From Streptomyces specialis (GTDB lineage: Bacteria > Actinomycetota > Actinomycetes > Streptomycetales > Streptomycetaceae), in contig NZ_LN929896.1 in the NCBI RefSeq assembly GCF_001493375.1, positions 124,001 to 188,000 of the forward strand: a stretch of 64,000 nucleotides of DNA, given 5' to 3'. Each line of letters begins with the position of its first letter. Positions within the stretch are counted from its first letter, which is position 1. Under the pieces are notes generated by a model that was not told the DNA's origin, did not search any database, and saw nothing but the letters and a program-made list of their open reading frames with translations. This document shows positions 42,809-50,480 of the stretch, one piece after another. The translations under genes and the position numbers were made by a program.

Positions 42809-43956
42809 GGCCGGGCCGCCCGGCCCCGCGGCGGCAGCCGCAGCTCGAACGCGGCGCCCCGGTGGGCGCGTTCGGCGCGGCGCCGGTTGGCGCGGCGGAA
42901 GCGCCGGGCGACCAGCCGGGCCAGGTCGGCGGCGCCCACCATGCCCGCGTCGGTGCCCAGTTCGGCCCGGACGATCTCCGCCTCCGGCCGGTACCCCCGC
43001 CCGGTGAGGTGCCGACGGAACGCCTCGCGGGCCGGCTCGATGAGCAGGTCGTCGGCGTCGCTCACGCCCCCGCCGACGACGAAGCGGGCCGGGTCCAGCG
43101 CGGCGGCCAGGTTGGCGATGCCGACGCCCAGCCAGCGGCCCATGTCCTGCAACAGCTCCACACACATCGGATCGCCCTCGCGGGCCAGGTCGGTGATCAG
43201 CGGACCGGTGATCTCGGCGACCTCGCCGCCCACCCGGTCCAGGATGTGGTGCGCGACCGGCGAGTCCGCCGCGGCCAGCTCGCGCGCCTCGCGGACCAGC
43301 GCGTTGCCGGAGCTGTACTGCTCCCAGCAGCCGCGGTTCCCGCAGGCGCAGCGGTGGCCGCCCGGCACGACCTGCATGTGCCCGAACTCCCCGGCCACCC
43401 CGTAGGCGCCGCGCTTGACCCGGCCGCCCTCCAGTATCGCGCCGCCGATGCCGGTGCCCAGCGTGATCATCACCAGGTGCTCGGCGCCCCGGCCCGCGCC
43501 GAACCGCCACTCGCCCCAGGCGGCGGTGTTCGCGTCGTTGTCCACCAGGATCGGCACCACCAGCCGGGCGGCCAGCGCGTCGCGCAGCGGCTCGTTGCGC
43601 CAGGCCAGGTGCGGGGCGAACAGCACGCGCGACTGGTCGGCGTCCACCCACCCGGCGGCGCCGATCCCCACGGCGTGCACGTCGTGCCGGTCGGAGAGGT
43701 CGAGCACCAACTCGGCGATGGTGTCCTCGACCACCTTGGGGCTCTTGGACTTGTCGGGCGTCTCCGTCCGCACCCGCTCCAGGACCGTGCCATCGGCGTC
43801 CACGACCCCGGCCATGACCTTCGTGCCGCCGATGTCGATGCCGACGGTCGGCACGCGCGGCGCGGACAGATGTGAGCGGCGCTCGCGGGTGGCGATGGCG
43901 CTCAGCACCGTCGCCCGGGCCGTCTGGCGATGCGCGCGCTCACGGTAGGTACTCAT
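42805..43956 (-). CDS. ROK family sugar kinase (glucokinase-like)
   Basis: A 383-residue ROK protein with the ATP-binding VGIDIGGTKVMAGVVDADG near residue 38, DNDANTAAWGEWRFGAG near 155 (catalytic Asp), TLGTGIGGAILEGG, and the zinc motif CACGNRGCWEQY near 215. It has a kinase and no N-terminal winged helix, so it phosphorylates a sugar such as glucose and is not a repressor. The N-terminal 35 residues (RERAHRQTARATVLS) are an extension also seen in a Streptomyces subgroup. ATG 43956. It overlaps the small TM protein gene downstream. Confidence 0.85.
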   Translation of the reverse strand: MSTYRERAHRQTARATVLSAIATRERRSHLSAPRVPTVGIDIGGTKVMAGVVDADGTVLERVRTETPDKSKSPKVVEDTIAELVLDLSDRHDVHAVGIGAAGWVDADQSRVLFAPHLAWRNEPLRDALAARLVVPILVDNDANTAAWGEWRFGAGRGAEHLVMITLGTGIGGAILEGGRVKRGAYGVAGEFGHMQVVPGGHRCACGNRGCWEQYSSGNALVREARELAAADSPVAHHILDRVGGEVAEITGPLITDLAREGDPMCVELLQDMGRWLGVGIANLAAALDPARFVVGGGVSDADDLLIEPAREAFRRHLTGRGYRPEAEIVRAELGTDAGMVGAADLARLVARRFRRANRRRAERAHRGAAFELRLPPRGRAARP

Positions 43957-44041
43957 CGCGTCCGATTGTGCCCTACCCGGCCGGACGGCGGGCGCGCTCC
44001 GAGCCTTGACGCGGACGGTGCGCGGCAGTTCACTTCGCGTG

Positions 44042-45242
44042 ATGCGGGACGAGGAGTACGCGCGGCTGCCGGCCGTGGAGATCGCGGCGGCGGTGCGGGC
44101 ACGGGAGCTGTCGGCGGCCGAGGTCGCGGCGGCGGCGCTGCGGGCGATCGACCGCGTCGACGGCTCGGTGCGGGCGTTCACGGCGGTCTGGCCGGTGACG
44201 GAGGCCGCCCGGGAGGTGGACCGCGCGATCCGCCTCGGTGACCGGCTGCCGCTGGCCGGGGTCCCGATCGGGGTGAAGGCCACGGAGGGCCTGTCGTCGG
44301 CGCAGAGCCGGCGGCTGCTGGCGGCGGGTTGCGTCCCGGTGGGCGCCACGGCCGTTCCCGGCCGTGGCACGGTGTGGCAGACGTGGGGCCGCACGGACCG
44401 GGGCCGCACGCTGAACCCGTCGGACCCGTCCCTCTCCCCCGGCGGCTCGTCGGCCGGCTCGGCGGTCGCGGTGGCGACGGGCATGGTCCCGCTGGCCACC
44501 GGCAGCGACGGCGCGGGCTCGGTGCGGATACCGGCGGCGTGGTGCGGCGTGCTGGGCCTGAAACCGACCAACGGCCGCCTCCCGCCCCGCGACCGCGCCG
44601 GCCTGAACGTCGGCGGCGTCCTCACCCGCCACGCCGCGGACGCGGCGGCGTACCTGACGGCGATCGCCGGCGCTCTCCCGGCGCCGCCCACCACCGTGCC
44701 GCGGGTCGTCTGGTCCGCCACCCTCGGCTATGCCGACACGGCCCCCGCCGTCGCGCGGGCTGCCCGCGCCGCCCTGTCCCGCCTCCCGGTCACCGTGCTG
44801 GACCTCCCGGTCCGCCTGCGGGACCCGGCCGCCGCCTGGACGGCGCTGCGCGCCGGCGTCCCGGCCGCCCGCACCCTCAACGACGCCGCCCTGGCCGCCC
44901 TGTTCACCCGCTGCGACGTACTCGCGACCCCCACTGTCTCCTATACACATCTCCGAGCCCACGAGACAGGCAGAAACCTCGTATGCCGTCTTCTGCTTGA
45001 AAAAAAAAAAATACGACATGGTCACCACCACGTCCGTGCCTTTTCGGTTCTTACGTGACTCGCACCCCCCCGAGAGCTAGCCAACCCCGGTTAAAGGCGG
45101 TGTCGGATGGGTATAAGAGCCAGCCCCCCCCGCCACCCGGACCACGGGCCTCCACCTGATCACCCACCACACCGCCGAACCCCTCCTGCTGTCCCTGGCC
45201 ACCGCGTACGAACGGGCACTCAGGCGGGCGGGGCCAGCCTGA
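44042..45242 (+). pseudogene. Amidase (GatA-like signature) interrupted by adapter sequence
   Basis: ATG 44042. Up to 44935 the protein has the amidase signature: Lys in VPIGVKATEG, PGGSSAGSAVAVATGMVPLA with the GGSS loop, and SDGAGSVRIPAAWCGVLGLK. After TPT the frame hits adapter sequence (44936-45126). The C-terminus resumes at about 45130 (TRTTGLHLITHHTAEPLLLS) and stops at TGA 45240-45242. A short piece of the gene is missing. The real gene is probably intact in the organism. It hydrolyses an amide; substrate is unknown. It overlaps the methyltransferase gene tail to tail by 23 bases. Confidence 0.75.
44936..45126. other. Near-verbatim Nextera P7 adapter read-through
   Basis: Starting at 44935 the bases read a near-exact mosaic end, then CCGAGCCCACGAGAC, then an 8-base block AGGCAGAA that equals a standard i7 index, then CTCGTATGCCGTCTTCTGCTTG-type P7 arm followed by a run of A (45000-45010). 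This order is that of read 1 running through into the P7 side. The right end at about 45112-45124 holds GGGTATAAGAGCCAG. Clear library artefact. Confidence 0.95.
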
Positions 45243-46239
45243 GCCGCCACCCCTCGGCGGCCTCCTCGAAGCGTGGCACGAGATCCTCGACGCGCGGACG
45301 GGCCGCCTCACGCCACCGCCGGATCAGGGCGTGGAGCTGTGCCAGCGCGGGGGAACGGCCCGAATCCGCGAGGAACCGCGTCTCCGGGAAGAGAACGGCC
45401 AGCCCGACGCTGTCGGGCGTGGTGATGCCGATGGCGGTCTCCCGCCCGATGCCGGCCACGCTGAGATGCTCCACACCGCCGGCCATCAGCCAGGTCTTGA
45501 GGTGCTCGACCTCCGGCCACTTCTCGTCGAACGGCTCGCTGTGGGGAGCCGCCAGGAGACGTGAGAAGACCTCCTCGGCCAACTCCCCGCCCCGACCGCG
45601 CAGCCAGGGCGCCGACAGGTAGAACTCCCCGCCGCCCTCACGCGGGCGCGACGCCTCGATCAGACCGGCGGACGGCACGGCGGCGGTGCGCATCGGCACG
45701 TACTGCCCCCGGTGCGCGCTCGCGTCCACAGGTGTGTGGTCGTCGGCCACCAGGGTCCTGAGCATCACCGTCGAGTAGAGCATCGGAGCACACGGCACCG
45801 GCGCCAGGACCACGCCTCCCGGGCGCGTCTGCTCCAGCCACGCGCGCGGCAGGAGGGGCGGTGTCGTCCACCCGACGACCCGGTCGAACGGCGCGGCGGG
45901 CGTGTGTCCCGCGAAGCCGTCGCCGGTGACGGACGTGATGTTGTGCCGCCCGGTCCGCCGGTGGACGTCCCGGGCCCGTTCGACGAGGGACGCCTCGACG
46001 TCGACACTGACGACTTCCCCCGAGGGACCGACGAGTTCCGACAGCAGCGCCGCCGAGTAGCCCGAGCCGGTCCCGACCTCCAGCACCCGCATCCCCGGCC
46101 GCACATCGAACAGCCGCAGATGCCGCGCGATCACCTCCGCCGGAGTCGTCTGCCGGACCGCCCGGCCGTTCTCCCCCCGATACGGCACCTCACTGACAGC
46201 GGCGACCGCCCGGTCGACGGCCCTGGTCTCGGTTTCCAC
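45220..46239 (-). CDS. PIMT-like O-methyltransferase of the lasso-peptide operon
   Basis: A 339-residue class I methyltransferase related to protein L-isoaspartate O-methyltransferase: RQTTPAEVIARHLRLFDVRP, motif I VLEVGTGSGYSAALLSELVG near residue 55, and VTGDGFAGHTPAAPFDRVV. The C-terminal 130 residues are an extension absent from housekeeping PIMT (about 215 residues) and typical of RiPP-associated versions. In cellulonodin-2 and lihuanodin such an enzyme methylates an Asp in the lasso ring, which then closes to an aspartimide. Starts 36 bases after the B2 stop, so it is the last gene of the operon. Convergent with the amidase gene. Confidence 0.85.
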   Translation of the reverse strand: METETRAVDRAVAAVSEVPYRGENGRAVRQTTPAEVIARHLRLFDVRPGMRVLEVGTGSGYSAALLSELVGPSGEVVSVDVEASLVERARDVHRRTGRHNITSVTGDGFAGHTPAAPFDRVVGWTTPPLLPRAWLEQTRPGGVVLAPVPCAPMLYSTVMLRTLVADDHTPVDASAHRGQYVPMRTAAVPSAGLIEASRPREGGGEFYLSAPWLRGRGGELAEEVFSRLLAAPHSEPFDEKWPEVEHLKTWLMAGGVEHLSVAGIGRETAIGITTPDSVGLAVLFPETRFLADSGRSPALAQLHALIRRWREAARPRVEDLVPRFEEAAEGWRLRLAPPA

Positions 46240-46274
46240 GGTGGCACTGCTCCTCGGTCGGTGAACGGTGGGAT

Positions 46275-46691
46275 TTACAGACGGATGGCGACATGCCAGG
46301 GGTGGTCAGGCTCGGAAGGCTCACCGACGGGACGCCCCTCGGCCTCGTTCCACGCGTGCGTCGCGGTGGGTCCGAACCGGGCGCCGAGCACCCAGGTCAG
46401 ACGTCGGCCCTGCACGGCGGCCGAGACGACCGCGGCCAGGGACAACTCCACGCACGCGGCCCGCCCCGGCCACGCGCGAGCCGCCCAGGCACAGCCGGCC
46501 ACAATGCCGGCGGCCTCCTCGAACGTCGCCTCCGCCAACGGAACGCGCCGGAGCGCGCGAACCGCGGCGACCGTCGCCCGGAACCGGAGCCTCAACAGCG
46601 CCGAAGCGGCGACAAGGCCCAAGACCCCGGCTGCGCGGTGCCGAACGGGGACGGCATGGTCGTCGGCGGGCAGAGCCATGGGGGTGCTCAT
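46275..46691 (-). CDS. Lasso peptide leader peptidase (B2, transglutaminase-like)
   Basis: A 138-residue cysteine protease of the lasso B2 type. The catalytic Cys is in GRAACVELSLA near residue 84 and the catalytic His in PTATHAWNEAEG near 118, followed by a C-terminal Asp/Glu-rich end. It cuts the leader from the precursor at the Thr-x/Gly junction once B1 has delivered the peptide. ATG 46691 overlaps the B1 stop (TGATG), so B1 and B2 are made together; split B1/B2 is the usual actinobacterial form. Confidence 0.85.
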   Translation of the reverse strand: MSTPMALPADDHAVPVRHRAAGVLGLVAASALLRLRFRATVAAVRALRRVPLAEATFEEAAGIVAGCAWAARAWPGRAACVELSLAAVVSAAVQGRRLTWVLGARFGPTATHAWNEAEGRPVGEPSEPDHPWHVAIRL

Positions 46692-46969
46692 CACAGACGC
46701 TCCAGGAGTCGGCGTCGGACCAGGGATTCGATGAGAGGCGCCATGTCGTCGGCCAGTCGCTGGGCGGGGACGCCGAAGTCCTCGGCGAGTACGGCGATCG
46801 CTTGACGCGTGCCGCATCCCCGCGCGATCTGGCGCAGGAAGGCGGCGGCCGCTTCGTTGAGGTGCAGCCAGGTACCTGTCCGCAGGTCGAGGACCAGCGC
46901 GGAGTGCCCCTCCGGATCGAACACCGGAGCGGCCCATCGAGTGACTCGTAAGTCAGGCTGTTGGAGCAT
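46691..46969 (-). CDS. Lasso peptide B1 protein (PqqD-like RRE)
   Basis: A 92-residue protein with the PqqD-type winged fold: RVTRWAAPVFDPEGHSALVL, RTGTWLHLNEAAAAFLRQIA, AIAVLAEDFGVPAQRLADDM. It binds the leader (YxxP...T motif) and brings the precursor to B2. ATG 46969 lies inside the end of the cyclase gene (16-base overlap); the open frame runs further upstream but with no family match. Confidence 0.85.
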   Translation of the reverse strand: MLQQPDLRVTRWAAPVFDPEGHSALVLDLRTGTWLHLNEAAAAFLRQIARGCGTRQAIAVLAEDFGVPAQRLADDMAPLIESLVRRRLLERL

Positions 46970-48776
46970 CGCGCGGCTCCCTCCGGGTGCGCCACCACGT
47001 CCCGGTGTGCGGCCCGGCCTGGGACCAGGCTTCGGCCGCCAGGACACTGTCGAGCGCCGCGAGCGAAGTCGGCAGTCCCTCGGCGCCCCGCTCCAGGGCG
47101 GCGATCGCCTTCGCGGAGTCGAGAAGCCCGAGGGCGGCCAGACGCGAACCCTCCAGCAGTGCCCGCAGCTCCTCACGGTGAGCCCGGAGACCGGCATAGC
47201 CGTGGCTCGTGAAGGTGGCCTTCGTGCGGCGGGTCAGGATCGATTCGGGTAATCGGCCCGCCATGGCCGCCCGGAGCTGCGGCTTGAGCTGGCGGGCGGC
47301 GGCTCGCTGCCACGAGGGGAGCGTGAGTGTCGCCCGGACCACGCTGTTGTCCAGGAACGGTGAGGCGATGTCGAGTCCGAGCAGCTCGCCGACCGCTACG
47401 TACTGAGCGTGCCCGGCGCCGAACCAGCGCAAGCCGCGCCAGTCGCGCCACTGCCCGGGCGGCTCGTTCCGGGAAGCGGACCGTTCGAGCTCGGCGATCC
47501 GCCGGGCGAGCCGCACCCTCGCCTCGGGCAGGAGCCAGCTCACCGCCGCGGAGGGAACCGTCCAGGAGAAGGTGCTCGCCAACCCGGTCGGACGCTTCCC
47601 GGTGCCGTTGAGCTGGTCGGCGAGAAGAAGCAGCGCCTCCGGGTAGGAGGACCGTCCCAAGGCATAAACGGCGCGAAGCAGCCGGTGTGCCGTGACTTTC
47701 CACAGGCGCGCACGCGCCATCGTCTCCCGCACGGCCTCTCGATGACGCCCCGAGGTCACCAGATCGGCGAGAAAGGCGGGCGATGTCGACAACACCGCGT
47801 CCCCGCCATTGCCGGTCAGGTGGACGGTGCTGCCGCGCCGAGCGGCCGGAGTCAGATACGTCGTGCGCCGGGCCAGCGTCAGAACGTCAAGACATGGGGC
47901 ATCCGTGGGCGGGATGTCGGTGAGCCTTCCGTACGGGAGAGCCGAATCGTCTCCGTGCACCATGTGCTGCTCAAGTCCGGGCGTCGCCTGAACCGCGGTG
48001 TCGGCGTGCCGCACGTCATCGTCATTACAAATCCGTCGATCGGTATAGGTCACTGTGAAAACGGGCCGCTGTGGGCCGGCGAGAACCGCCACAGTGGTCG
48101 AATCCAGCCCACCGGATAAATCCGCCGTGACCACCCGCGCCTGCCGCGTACGCAGGCTCACGGCTTCGGTAAGGGCTTCGCGCAGACGACTTGCGGCGGA
48201 AGGGAAGTCCCGCGGTGTGTCGACCGCCGTGGCGTAAGGTTCCGCCGCGGCTCGTCCACGACTGAGCACCAGAGCGTGCCCCGGCGGCACGCTCCGCACG
48301 CCCTCCCAGGCCGACCGCCCCTGCCGCAGTTCCTCCACCAGGGGGACGGCGAGCAGGCCGGTCAGGAACTCCGCGTCGATCCTGGCCGCCCGTAACGCCA
48401 CCAGGGGCCTGACGGTCGTCGCCCAGAGCCAGCCGCCGCGATACGCCATGTGGTGGACCGGCCAGACGCCGGCCAAGTCGTTGACCAGAACCGTCCGCCC
48501 GGCTTCCGTGGAAACGGCCAGATACGAACCGGGCCAGCACGTGAGAGCACCCCAGTCGCCTCGTCGGGCGCGGGAAAGCCCCTGCCGTATCTGCGCCTCG
48601 GTCGCACCGCACCACCCGACGAGAGTCAGGCGTGACGTACGGTCGGCGACGGAAACGACACGCGGCATTCCGACAGCCCACGCCTGATCCGCTCGACAGC
48701 CGATATCGGCATGTTCGGCAGCCGGTGTGACCGGAGCGGGATCCGCGTGATGCTGCCAACCGGCTACCCATCGCAT
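46953..48776 (-). CDS. Lasso peptide cyclase (asparagine synthetase-like)
   Basis: A 607-residue C protein. The N-terminal part has the Ntn-hydrolase-like fold of asparagine synthetase but no Cys2, so no glutaminase. The C-terminal part has the ATP-binding PP-loop VTADLSGGLDSTTVAVL near residue 220, GNGGDAVLSTS near 325 and the PFLDNSVVRATL segment near 490. It adenylates the ring Asp/Glu side chain and closes the isopeptide with Gly1 of the core. ATG 48776; it follows the precursor gene by 71 bases and overlaps B1. Confidence 0.9.
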   Translation of the reverse strand: MRWVAGWQHHADPAPVTPAAEHADIGCRADQAWAVGMPRVVSVADRTSRLTLVGWCGATEAQIRQGLSRARRGDWGALTCWPGSYLAVSTEAGRTVLVNDLAGVWPVHHMAYRGGWLWATTVRPLVALRAARIDAEFLTGLLAVPLVEELRQGRSAWEGVRSVPPGHALVLSRGRAAAEPYATAVDTPRDFPSAASRLREALTEAVSLRTRQARVVTADLSGGLDSTTVAVLAGPQRPVFTVTYTDRRICNDDDVRHADTAVQATPGLEQHMVHGDDSALPYGRLTDIPPTDAPCLDVLTLARRTTYLTPAARRGSTVHLTGNGGDAVLSTSPAFLADLVTSGRHREAVRETMARARLWKVTAHRLLRAVYALGRSSYPEALLLLADQLNGTGKRPTGLASTFSWTVPSAAVSWLLPEARVRLARRIAELERSASRNEPPGQWRDWRGLRWFGAGHAQYVAVGELLGLDIASPFLDNSVVRATLTLPSWQRAAARQLKPQLRAAMAGRLPESILTRRTKATFTSHGYAGLRAHREELRALLEGSRLAALGLLDSAKAIAALERGAEGLPTSLAALDSVLAAEAWSQAGPHTGTWWRTRREPRDAPTA

Positions 48777-48847
48777 AAAAGCTCCAGAGAGGGGAGCCGT
48801 CGCCCTGAATACCCACCGGGCGACGGCCGAACGACACGACGACCGAG

Positions 48848-48994
48848 TCAGTGTTGTCCTTCGCCGAATTCCTCGGTCCCCTCCCCGGTGTTGAAGAAGT
48901 AGCGGTCCTCATCCTGGGAATCCTCGGCGATCGTTCCGAGCGTCACGTCGTGAACCGACCCCAGAACGGTGACTTGCGGAGGCACATAGGCCAT
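48848..48994 (-). CDS. Lasso peptide precursor
   Basis: A 48-residue precursor with GGGGAGGTGA before its ATG at 48994. The leader has the recognition pattern Y3-x2-P-x5-LG-x5-T18-x-G20 (YVPPQVTVLG, then DVTLG). With Thr18 at position -2, the core starts at Gly20: GTIAEDSQD forms a ring of nine (Gly1 to Asp9), then a 20-residue tail (EDRYFFNTGEG, ending GEGQH). Residues 6-9 are D-S-Q-D, close to the DTAD motif of aspartimide lasso peptides, where Asp6 is modified and Asp9 closes the ring. It is the first gene of an operon with cyclase, B1, B2 and a PIMT-like methyltransferase. Confidence 0.9.
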   Translation of the reverse strand: MAYVPPQVTVLGSVHDVTLGTIAEDSQDEDRYFFNTGEGTEEFGEGQH

Positions 48995-49025
48995 GGGTTC
49001 ACCTCCCCTGTCCGACTTCTCTGGA

Positions 49026-49063
49026 TCGTACGGTACGTGACGACCCATCGACAGACCGTACGA
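49026..49063. promoter_or_regulatory. Inverted repeat upstream of the lasso precursor
   Basis: TCGTACGGT (49026-49034) and ACCGTACGA (49055-49063) are perfect 9-bp complements with 20 bases between, 32-69 bases before the precursor ATG. The place is right for an operator or a regulator box overlapping the promoter. No regulator gene is next to the operon. Confidence 0.55.
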
Positions 49064-49474
49064 GAGCGCTTCGCCTCTGCGAAAGAAGGCGGGAATCGCC
49101 GCCGAGAAGAGAGGCCGGGAAAGGCCCCGTCGCGCCCAGCCCGCGGGATTCACCCTTGCCTGCGAGGGCAGTGACGTGATGGACAACGACTGTCTCCCGT
49201 CGCCCCACCATTCCCTCGAAAGAGTGGCGGCGACTCCTGCGGACGAGAGAAGGGGAACGGGCGGTGGCCGACGGCGGCAGCGGGGCCTGCGCCGGGCGAC
49301 ACGTCGCGTTTGCGACTGTGGCCCAGGGGGGCATGGCCTCCGCGCCGCGGCATCCCCGTCCGGGGTAAGTGTCGTTCGGACGCCAACTGCCCACCTCGCT
49401 TTGGTAGTTGGCGCTCATTATGGTGCGAGGTCGTGTCCCGCGCGCATGCTTTCCGGATTGTGGACCACCGCCCG
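49064..49474. other. Upstream region of the lasso operon, no gene recognised
   Basis: About 410 bases without a convincing gene on either strand. Frames open through it encode Arg/Ser/Pro-rich strings with no family. A lower-GC piece with TTGGTAGTTGGCGCTCATTA lies near 49401-49420. Confidence 0.35.
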
Positions 49475-49744
49475 CCGTCAGCCGTCACCGCTGTCGAGGC
49501 GGGAACGGTCGCCCTGTTCGTCCTATACCTCGCCGGGGCACGCTCACGGGGCGATTCGGGCGGGCGACGGTTGTACGCGCTGACCGTCCTGGCCGCGGCC
49601 GGGGTGATCCTGACCGTCAGTGTGGGCGGTCTCGCCAGTCCACTCATCGGTGTGGTGGCCGACGCCACGTCGCTGCGCGTCGCGCTCGCCCCGCTGATAG
49701 TGGTTCCCGCGCTGGGCCGGCTGGTGCTGCGCGGTCTCGCCGAG
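49475..49744 (+). pseudogene. MFS transporter C-terminal fragment
   Basis: One frame gives two or three membrane helices typical of the last part of an MFS exporter: VEAGTVALFVLYLAGARSRG, LYALTVLAAAGVILTVSVG, and SPLIGVVADATSLRVALAPL followed by IVVPALGRLVLRGL. No start is visible and the frame runs straight into adapter sequence at 49746. The upstream helices are missing as well. It may have been an exporter gene, possibly of the lasso region, but the joint prevents a conclusion. Confidence 0.5.
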
Positions 49745-49745
49745 C

Positions 49746-49868
49746 TGTCTCTTATTCCCCTCCGACGCTGCCGGCGAAGAGGATACGAGACGTATCGGCG
49801 GTGGGGCACACCCGTAAAATACAAACATATCCAAACAGCAACGCTAGCAGTGCGACAAATATCACGGA
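49746..49868. other. Adapter-like junction
   Basis: CTGTCTCTTAT (49746-49756) is an exact mosaic-end start, then a degraded remainder with GACGCTGCCGGCGA (about 49764-49777), an index-like block and a stretch resembling the P5 arm, then AT-rich filler to about 49868. It truncates the MFS fragment. Confidence 0.85.
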
Positions 49869-49869
49869 G

Positions 49870-49928
49870 TCCCCCCACACAGGCGCCGGGACCGTGTGGG
49901 GGACGGTCCCGGCGCCTGTGTGGGGGGA
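49870..49928. terminator. Strong 24-bp hairpin terminator
   Basis: Bases 49870-49893 (TCCCCCCACACAGGCG and onward) are perfectly complementary to 49905-49928, with an 11-base loop. It lies 19 bases after the stop of the ribonuclease gene on the minus strand and is its terminator. Confidence 0.85.
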
Positions 49929-49947
49929 CGCCGGTTCGGCGGGCCTG

Positions 49948-50385
49948 TCAGCAGGTGTAGTCGATCAGGTCGAAGGACTCGTAGTGGTCCGCGGTGTAGT
50001 AGTCCTCCTGGTACGAGTCCCCGGTCACGATCCGCCGCGCGCCGCGCGTGTCGCTGCCGGGGGTCTCCACGGTGTACTCGTGGTAGTAGCCGGTCGGGTG
50101 GCTGGGGAGCAGGCCCTCGCGGTTGTAGAAGGTCCCGCCGTCCTGCGGGTACGGGAAGGGGCCGCCGGCCTCGATCAGGTCCAGGGTGTCGTGGGCTTCG
50201 GCGGGCAGGTCGCTGTAGCAGATGTCGCCGAAGGCGAGCGGGGTGACCTCGGTGGCGACGGCGGTCGTGGAGTGGGGGGCGGTGGCCGCGGTGGCCGGCG
50301 TGAGCCAGCCGCCGACGAGCAGCGTCGAGAGCAGTGCGCCGATGGCGCCGGTCCGGGCCGCTACGGTACGGGGATTCATGCCCAT
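49948..50385 (-). CDS. Secreted guanyl-specific ribonuclease (RNase Sa-like)
   Basis: A 145-residue preprotein with a Sec signal peptide (GAIGALLSTLLVGGWLTPATA). The mature domain matches RNase Sa of Streptomyces: ICYSDLPAEAHDTLDLIEAG, GPFPYPQDGGTFYNREGLLP, GYYHEYTVETPG (catalytic Glu), RGARRIVTGD (Arg) and YYTADHYESFDLIDYTC (catalytic His and last Cys of the disulfide). It cleaves RNA after guanosine. Streptomyces cells usually protect themselves with a barstar-like inhibitor; none is found in the window, but the enzyme is exported. Start ATG 50385 or 50379. Confidence 0.9.
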   Translation of the reverse strand: MGMNPRTVAARTGAIGALLSTLLVGGWLTPATAATAPHSTTAVATEVTPLAFGDICYSDLPAEAHDTLDLIEAGGPFPYPQDGGTFYNREGLLPSHPTGYYHEYTVETPGSDTRGARRIVTGDSYQEDYYTADHYESFDLIDYTC

Positions 50386-50480
50386 GCCAATAGTGTGACG
50401 CGCGTAGCACGGCTCCCGTCAACCACGCGTCGCGGAATTCCTTCAGGTGTTCACAGGATGCCGCGCGGGCTCCACACCCT

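Noticed and set aside
48848..49186. Longer version of the lasso precursor starting at 49186
   Set aside because: The ATG at 48994 has a strong ribosome-binding site and the leader motif starts right after it; upstream codons contain the inverted repeat and look non-coding.
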